Shown piece after piece: positions 7,192 through 10,884 of a stretch of 10,884 nucleotides of DNA. Positions within the stretch are counted from its first letter, which is position 1; the number at the start of each line of letters is the position of its first letter. The notes beneath the pieces are model-generated. The model saw only the letters and a program-made list of their open reading frames with translations. It was not told the DNA's origin and did not search any database. This DNA is from an uncultured Actinomycetes bacterium (GTDB lineage Bacteria; Actinomycetota; Actinomycetes; Mycobacteriales; Mycobacteriaceae): positions 1-10,884 of the forward strand of contig CAIWCQ010000341.1 in the NCBI GenBank assembly GCA_903911165.1, in the 5' to 3' direction. Made by a program: the position numbers and the translations under genes.

Positions 7192-7894
7192 ACGGTACCC
7201 AGATGCCTCACGTGCGGTCCGGCTCTGGTGGGCGGCCGGGGTCGCTGCGGCCGTGGGCTACGGGATCTTTCTGGCATCAGCCGCGCTGAAACTGCCGGCC
7301 GGTGCCGAACTCAACGGCCAGTTCTGGGCCCAGCCGATCGCGAAGGCCTCGATGGCGATCCTGCTTGCGGTGGCGGCATCGCTGCATCCGATCGATCGAG
7401 AGCGCCGCTGGCTGATTGGCGCGCTGCTGTTGTCCGCGCTCGGCGACTTTTTGCTGGCTATCCCCTGGTGGACACCGGCCTTCGTCTGCGGTCTCAGTGC
7501 GTTTCTGGTCGCTCACCTGTGTTACCTCGGCGCTCTGCTGCCACTGCGCGGAAACTTTGGCCGCGCACGACTGGCGATCGCGGCCGCCCTCATCATCGTC
7601 TGCCTGAGCATGGTGGCCCGGTTCTGGTCGAAACTGGCGACGGACGGACTCACGGTTCCGGTGCCGATCTACATCAGTGTGCTGGCAGCGATGGTTTGTG
7701 CCGCGCTGTTCGCCCGACTGCCCACCGCGTGGACGGCAGTCGGCGCGGTGTTGTTCGCGGTGTCTGACGCCATGATCGGTATCGGTCAGTTCGCGGGTGG
7801 ATCGCAGATGCTGGAGTTGCCGATCTGGTGGATCTACGCGGCGTCGCAGGTGCTGATCACAGCCGGTTTCTTCTTCTGCCGCAACCGGGCCTGA
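7184..7894 (+). CDS. YhhN/TMEM86-family integral membrane protein (Rv1401-like)
   Basis: This 236-residue hydrophobic protein has about eight membrane segments: near residues 14-34, 49-67, 75-95, 101-120, 126-147, 160-180, 185-205 and 212-233. Acidic residues lie in helix contexts typical of the YhhN family, in SALGDFLLA and FAVSDAMIG. Eukaryotic members (TMEM86) include lysoplasmalogenases; the function of the bacterial proteins is largely unknown, so the enzyme activity is only a family hint. ATG 7184 is chosen because an upstream in-frame start would reach deep into the esterase gene; GTG 7253 is an alternative but would cut the first helix. Its start overlaps the esterase start in opposite orientation. 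It converges on the DoxX-like gene with 60 bp between stops. Confidence 0.85.
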   Translation: MDTRYPDASRAVRLWWAAGVAAAVGYGIFLASAALKLPAGAELNGQFWAQPIAKASMAILLAVAASLHPIDRERRWLIGALLLSALGDFLLAIPWWTPAFVCGLSAFLVAHLCYLGALLPLRGNFGRARLAIAAALIIVCLSMVARFWSKLATDGLTVPVPIYISVLAAMVCAALFARLPTAWTAVGAVLFAVSDAMIGIGQFAGGSQMLELPIWWIYAASQVLITAGFFFCRNRA

Positions 7895-7897
7895 GCA

Positions 7898-7957
7898 TTA
7901 CGCGGTGGCGCACCAACGCCAGTTCAGAAACCAATGCCAGTGCAGGAACCAATGTCA
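7898..7957 (-). other. In-frame readthrough extension of the DoxX-like gene
   Basis: After TGA 7957-7955 the frame stays open for 18 codons to TAA 7900-7898 and encodes a tryptophan- and histidine-rich tail (HWFLHWHWFLNWRWCATA). One base change, TGG to TGA, in the first repeat unit would explain the present stop, so the tail may be an ancestral C-terminus, or an extension made by readthrough. Equally, the tandem duplication may have occurred downstream of an old stop. The open frame is observed; expression is not. Confidence 0.4.
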
Positions 7958-7973
7958 GTGCAGGAACCAGATG
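7920..7973. repeat. 18-bp tandem repeat (3 units) spanning the DoxX-like stop codon
   Basis: Plus-strand units are 7920-7937, 7938-7955 and 7956-7973, each close to CAGTGCAGGAACCAATGT. The unit nearest the YhhN gene is the most diverged (CAGTTCAGAAACC...). Read on the minus strand in the DoxX-like frame, the unit at the gene end encodes ...WFLH-stop. The next two encode HWFLHW and HWFLNW, because TGA is TGG there. Frame is preserved since the period is 18. Copies are seen directly. Confidence 0.92.
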
Positions 7974-8332
7974 GCTACGCACATCAGCAGCATTGCGAGG
8001 GCGGGCAAGGATTTGGTCAGCGGGTCCTTGACCTTGGCGTGCATTGCCAGCGCGCCGACCATCAGCCCGGCGACGATCAGTGCCGGCAGGCGGACGAGGT
8101 CAGGCGACTTGACCCAGATGCCGAGGAGCAGCAGTATCGCCGAGCCCACCTTGAGGATGCCGACCACGTAGAAGGTCCAGTCCGGCAGGCCGTAGGTGGC
8201 GAATTCTTCCTTGAGTGACTGCGCCGAGCCGCCCCGATATGACGTCGACGCCTTGGCACGTACCAACCAGACGTTGAGTAGGCCGAGTGCGACAATAACT
8301 TGGAGGGCGGTCGAAATCGCGAAAGTTGACAT
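7955..8332 (-). CDS. DoxX-like four-helix membrane protein
   Basis: This 125-residue integral membrane protein has four hydrophobic segments, at about 4-26, 52-73, 78-97 and 108-124. The loop [12 protein letters not shown] and the motif [15 protein letters not shown] resemble the DoxX-like family. The role is unknown; DoxX of M. tuberculosis works with SseA and SodA in thiol and oxidative stress balance, but this is a distant relative. Start ATG 8332-8330 has AAGGCGG upstream. It is divergent from a paralogue-like gene 62 bp away. The TGA at 7957-7955 lies in an 18-bp tandem repeat and is followed by C, a context known to favour readthrough. Readthrough would add HWFLHWHWFLNWRWCATA and stop at TAA 7900-7898. 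Confidence 0.82.
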   Translation of the reverse strand: MSTFAISTALQVIVALGLLNVWLVRAKASTSYRGGSAQSLKEEFATYGLPDWTFYVVGILKVGSAILLLLGIWVKSPDLVRLPALIVAGLMVGALAMHAKVKDPLTKSLPALAMLLMCVAIWFLH

Positions 8333-8394
8333 GTGCCGCCTTCACTGCCGAGTTGCGTCGAGCAGTTCAACCATAGTGGATCGGAACTGAGGAC
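8333..8394. promoter_or_regulatory. Divergent promoter region of the two DoxX-like genes
   Basis: Only 62 bp separate the two opposed start codons, so both promoters must lie here or inside the genes. An imperfect dyad at 8365-8387 (GTTC, inner CCA-TAG-TGG, then GGAAC) could be an operator. GAGGAC directly before ATG 8395 is the plus-side ribosome-binding site. No clear -10/-35 pair was recognised. Confidence 0.4.
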
Positions 8395-8751
8395 ATGACG
8401 AGCTCGCTCTACCACGCAGCCAAAGTGCTGTCGATCGCGTTGTTCCTGTACTACGGGCTCGCCGTGCTGTTCTCCAACGCGATGGTCACCGAGTTTGAGC
8501 GCTATGGGCTGATCAGGTTCCGCAAACTCACCGGGAGCCTCGAGGTGCTCGGTGCGCTGGGGTTGCTGCTCGGCTACCTGCTACCGCCACTGGTCGTCGC
8601 CGCGTCGGGCGGATTGACCCTGCTGATGATCGGGGGAGTCGTCGTTCGCCTCAAGTCCGGCGATTCCCTGGTGGACTCACTGCCCGCGATGGTGATGGGG
8701 CTCATTAACGCCTTCATCTTCCTCTACGCGACCGGTCTTGTCGGCCCGTAG
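8395..8751 (+). CDS. DoxX-like four-helix membrane protein (paralogue)
   Basis: This 118-residue integral membrane protein has four hydrophobic segments, at about 7-31, 45-64, 66-84 and 93-115. It aligns by eye with its divergent neighbour. EFERYGL matches EFATYGL, GSLEVLGALGLLLGY matches [15 protein letters not shown], and GDSLVDSLPAMVM matches [13 protein letters not shown]. The two therefore look like paralogues of one DoxX-like family, with unknown substrate. Start ATG 8395 has GAGGAC just upstream. Its stop TAG 8749-8751 is 10 bp before the preferred priA start, so it may be co-transcribed with priA. Identity as DoxX-like is by topology and motif resemblance, not by a search. Confidence 0.82.
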   Translation: MTSSLYHAAKVLSIALFLYYGLAVLFSNAMVTEFERYGLIRFRKLTGSLEVLGALGLLLGYLLPPLVVAASGGLTLLMIGGVVVRLKSGDSLVDSLPAMVMGLINAFIFLYATGLVGP

Positions 8752-8761
8752 CACTGACCAG

Positions 8762-10765
8762 GTGAGCACACCCGGCCGGCCCGCCGCCGAACACGAACCC
8801 ATCGCCCGGGTATTGCCGATGCTCTCGGTACCGCACCTGGACCGCGAGTTCGACTATCTGGTGGCGGCCGAGCTGTCCGATGACGCGCAGCCGGGGGTGC
8901 GGGTTCGGGTGCGCTTTCATGGCCGTCTCGTCGATGCCTTCGTGCTCGAACGCCGCTCAGGCACTGACCATGTCGGTCAGTTGGGATGGCTGGACCGGGT
9001 GATCTCCGCCGAGCCGGTACTCACACCGGAAGTGCGTCGGCTAGTCGATGCGGTCGCCGCCCGCTATGCCGGCACCCGCCCGGATGTGCTGCGGCTAGCC
9101 GTGCCACCCCGCCACGCGGCTGCGGAGAAAACCCAACGGCAGGTGTGCTTGCTGCCGGTGGTCGATCCCGTCGATGCGTCGGGGTGGGCTCGCTACGCCG
9201 GCGGCGGCAAGTTTCTCGACGCTCTCAAGGAGGGCCGCGCGGCCCGCGCGGTATGGCAGGCCTTGCCGTCGGAGCAGTGGTGCGAACGACTGGCTGAAGC
9301 CGCTGCCGCAGCCATCAGCGGCGGACACGGCGTGTTGATCGTCGTTCCCGATCAGCGGGATATCGACGTGATGCTGCCGGCCGCCACGGCGTTGATCGAC
9401 GAGTCCGCGGTGGTGGCACTCGCCGCCGGGATGGGCCCGTCGGCGCGGTACCGACGTTGGCTTTCGGTGTTGCGCGGGCAGGCCCGGCTGGTGATCGGCA
9501 CGCGCAGTGCGGTATTCGCGCCGGTGGACAAGCTGGGCCTGGTGATCGTGTGGGACGACGGGGACGACAGTCTGGCCGAACCGCGCGCGCCGTATCCGCA
9601 CGCCCGCGAAGTCGCCATGCTGCGCGCCCACCAATTACGGTGCGCGGCACTCATTGGTGGCTACTCCCGCACCGCCGAGGCTCAGGCGTTGATCACGAGC
9701 GGCTGGGCACATGACCTGGTGGCACCGCGGCAGGTCGTCCGCGCCGAGGCGCCACGCGTCATCGCGCTCGACGACACCGGGTACGCCGAGGAACGCGACC
9801 CCGCGGCGCGGACCGCACGACTTCCGTCGGTGGCCCTGCGCACCGCCCGCGCCGCACTGGAACGGGGCACACCGGTTCTGATCCAGGTGCCGCGCCGCGG
9901 TTATGTTCCGTCGGTGGCTTGTGGCCGGTGCCGCACCATCGCGCGCTGCCGACACTGCATGGGCCCGCTGGCGCTGTCGGATCGCGATGCCGACGGGGCG
10001 GTGTGCCGGTGGTGTGGGCGCATCGACACCGGCGTGAAGTGCCGGCGCTGCGGTGCCGGGGAGGTGCGCGCTGTGGTGGTCGGTGCCCGCCGCACCGCCG
10101 AGGAACTGGGTCGGGCTTTCACCGGTGTACCCGTCATCACCTCGGCCGGTGACTCCGTCCACTCTGTGATCGGAGCCGGTCCTGCGCTGGTGGTGGCCAC
10201 TCCGGGTGCTGAGCCAAGGGCACCCGATGGTTACGGTGCGGCCCTATTGCTGGACACGTGGTCGCTGCTGGGGCGGCAGGATCTGCGCGCCGCGGAAGAC
10301 GCGCTGCGCCGTTGGATGTCGGCGGCCGCGCAGGTGCATGCCCGCGCGGCGGGCGGCGTCGTCGTCGTGGTCGCCGAGTCGGCGATCCCGACCGTCCAGG
10401 CCCTGATCAAGTGGGATCCGGTCGGGCACGCCGAAGCGGAACTGGCAGCCCGGGTGGCGGTCAGCCTGCCGCCGGCTGTGCACATCGCCGTCGTCGACGG
10501 AGCCTCGGACGCTGTCGCCGCACTCCTGGCCCAGGCGACGCTTCCCGAGGACGTCGACGTGCTGGGCCCGGTGGATCTGCCGCCTGGTGTTCGGCGCCCA
10601 CCGGCCACCGCGGTCGAGGATCAGGTCATCCGCATGTTGATCCGGGTGCCCCGCGAGGAAGGCCTCGCCCTGGCGGCCGCACTACGGCAGGCGACCGCGG
10701 TCACTAGTGCCCGGCACGACCATGAAGCGGTCCGGGTACAAATCGACCCCCTGCACATCGGCTGA
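8762..10765 (+). CDS. priA: Probable replication restart protein PriA, helicase-motif-deficient (primosomal protein N')
   Basis: This 667-residue protein is related to PriA, which recognises abandoned replication forks and starts primosome assembly. The N-terminal 3'-DNA-binding part is clear (IARVLPMLSVPHLDREFDYLV, GVRVRVRFHGRLVDAFV). The zinc region has all eight cysteines in two clusters: 387, 390, 396, 399, 415, 418, 427 and 430. The C-terminal half keeps RRTAEELGRAFTG, ATPGAEPRA, GRQDLRAAEDALRRWM and WDPVGHAEAE. However, the Walker A GVTGSGKT loop is absent and the DEEH box reads WDDGDDS, as in other actinobacterial PriA proteins, so ATP-driven unwinding is unlikely. GTG 8762 is preferred; an in-frame TTG at 8738 overlaps the DoxX-like gene. 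The TGA stop is in a 15-bp repeat. Confidence 0.94.
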   Translation: MSTPGRPAAEHEPIARVLPMLSVPHLDREFDYLVAAELSDDAQPGVRVRVRFHGRLVDAFVLERRSGTDHVGQLGWLDRVISAEPVLTPEVRRLVDAVAARYAGTRPDVLRLAVPPRHAAAEKTQRQVCLLPVVDPVDASGWARYAGGGKFLDALKEGRAARAVWQALPSEQWCERLAEAAAAAISGGHGVLIVVPDQRDIDVMLPAATALIDESAVVALAAGMGPSARYRRWLSVLRGQARLVIGTRSAVFAPVDKLGLVIVWDDGDDSLAEPRAPYPHAREVAMLRAHQLRCAALIGGYSRTAEAQALITSGWAHDLVAPRQVVRAEAPRVIALDDTGYAEERDPAARTARLPSVALRTARAALERGTPVLIQVPRRGYVPSVACGRCRTIARCRHCMGPLALSDRDADGAVCRWCGRIDTGVKCRRCGAGEVRAVVVGARRTAEELGRAFTGVPVITSAGDSVHSVIGAGPALVVATPGAEPRAPDGYGAALLLDTWSLLGRQDLRAAEDALRRWMSAAAQVHARAAGGVVVVVAESAIPTVQALIKWDPVGHAEAELAARVAVSLPPAVHIAVVDGASDAVAALLAQATLPEDVDVLGPVDLPPGVRRPPATAVEDQVIRMLIRVPREEGLALAAALRQATAVTSARHDHEAVRVQIDPLHIG

Positions 10766-10832
10766 GACGCGAGGGGCTGAGACGCGGGGGACTGAAACGC
10801 GAGGGGCTGAAACGCGAGGGTTGAGACGCGAG
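10762..10832 (+). repeat. 15-bp tandem repeat (about 5 units) beginning at the priA stop codon
   Basis: Units start at 10762, 10777, 10792, 10807 and 10821, with consensus CTGAGACGCGAGGGG. Units 3 and 4 have GAAACG for GAGACG, unit 2 has GGGGGA at its end, unit 4 is one base short, and unit 5 begins TTGAGA and decays into GCGCGCGCG. The TGA of unit 1 is the priA stop. Units 2 to 4 keep TGA in the same frame, so the gene has up to four stacked stops. The core TGAGACGCG also follows the pyrF stop at 1355. Confidence 0.92.
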
Positions 10833-10847
10833 CGCGCGCGCTACGCT
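10821..10847 (+). promoter_or_regulatory. Possible promoter downstream of priA
   Basis: TACGCT (10842-10847) fits the TANNNT form of mycobacterial -10 elements. TTGAGA (10821-10826), formed by the last repeat unit, resembles a -35, with a shortish 15-nt spacer. It would drive the gene starting near 10876. Motif match only. Confidence 0.3.
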
Positions 10848-10875
10848 GGCGTTTAAGATCCTCGGGGGAGGTCGC

Positions 10876-10884
10876 GTGCGGGCA
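10876..10884 (+). CDS. Start of a further gene at the window edge (possibly fmt)
   Basis: GTG 10876 begins three visible codons (Met/Val-Arg-Ala) after a purine-rich GGGGGAGG at 10864-10871, which is a good Shine-Dalgarno sequence although only 4 nt away. Mycobacterial methionyl-tRNA formyltransferase (fmt) lies downstream of priA and begins with Met-Arg, so fmt is a reasonable guess. Three codons cannot establish identity. Confidence 0.3.

Noticed and set aside
7920..7973. CRISPR-like array
   Set aside because: The 18-bp units are directly adjacent without spacers, as are the 24-bp and 15-bp arrays; these are tandem repeats.
8738..8761. TTG start for priA at 8738
   Set aside because: It overlaps the DoxX-like gene end and adds eight residues without family support; GTG 8762 is simpler, although its Shine-Dalgarno is weak.

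Overview
The window looks like chromosomal DNA of a mycobacterium (Mycobacterium or Mycolicibacterium). It is GC-rich, uses GTG starts often, and carries the order carB - pyrF - mihF - gmk - rpoZ - coaBC - metK ... lipI-like / Rv1401-like - priA. From memory this is the order around Rv1384-Rv1402 of M. tuberculosis. The mycobacterial host factor mihF, a TIGR04529-type hemophore-related protein and a helicase-deficient actinobacterial PriA all agree with this. The species cannot be named from the sequence.

Left part (1-5667, all plus strand): housekeeping nucleotide and cofactor genes. The C-terminal end of CarB overlaps the pyrF start by 8 nt (pyrimidine synthesis). A spacer of about 420 bp follows, where M. 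tuberculosis carries a PE/PPE pair; here no convincing gene is seen. Then come mihF and gmk (9 bp apart), rpoZ, coaBC and metK. They link a nucleoid protein, GMP phosphorylation, the RNA polymerase omega subunit, 4'-phosphopantetheine synthesis and S-adenosylmethionine synthesis in one probable transcription block. Small hairpins sit at the gmk stop codon and in the rpoZ-coaBC spacer.

Middle part (5668-8751): a short accessory segment. On the minus strand an HSL-family esterase (lipI-like) is followed by a secreted hemophore-related protein. Divergent from the esterase is an eight-helix YhhN/TMEM86-type membrane protein, and the two start codons overlap on a shared CATG. Next come two divergent DoxX-like four-helix membrane proteins that look like paralogues, separated by 62 bp.

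Right part (8762-10884): priA, which has the eight zinc-binding cysteines but no Walker A or DEEH helicase motifs. A repeat array and the probable start of a further gene, perhaps fmt, follow at the edge.

The most unusual signal is shared by three unrelated genes. pyrF (24 bp x 3), the minus-strand DoxX-like gene (18 bp x 3) and priA (15 bp x about 5) each end in a short tandem array whose first unit contains the stop codon. All three periods are multiples of three. The pyrF and priA arrays share the core TGAGACGCG. In the pyrF and DoxX arrays the stop codon is replaced by a sense codon in the other units. No defence system, CRISPR array, IS element or prophage is visible.
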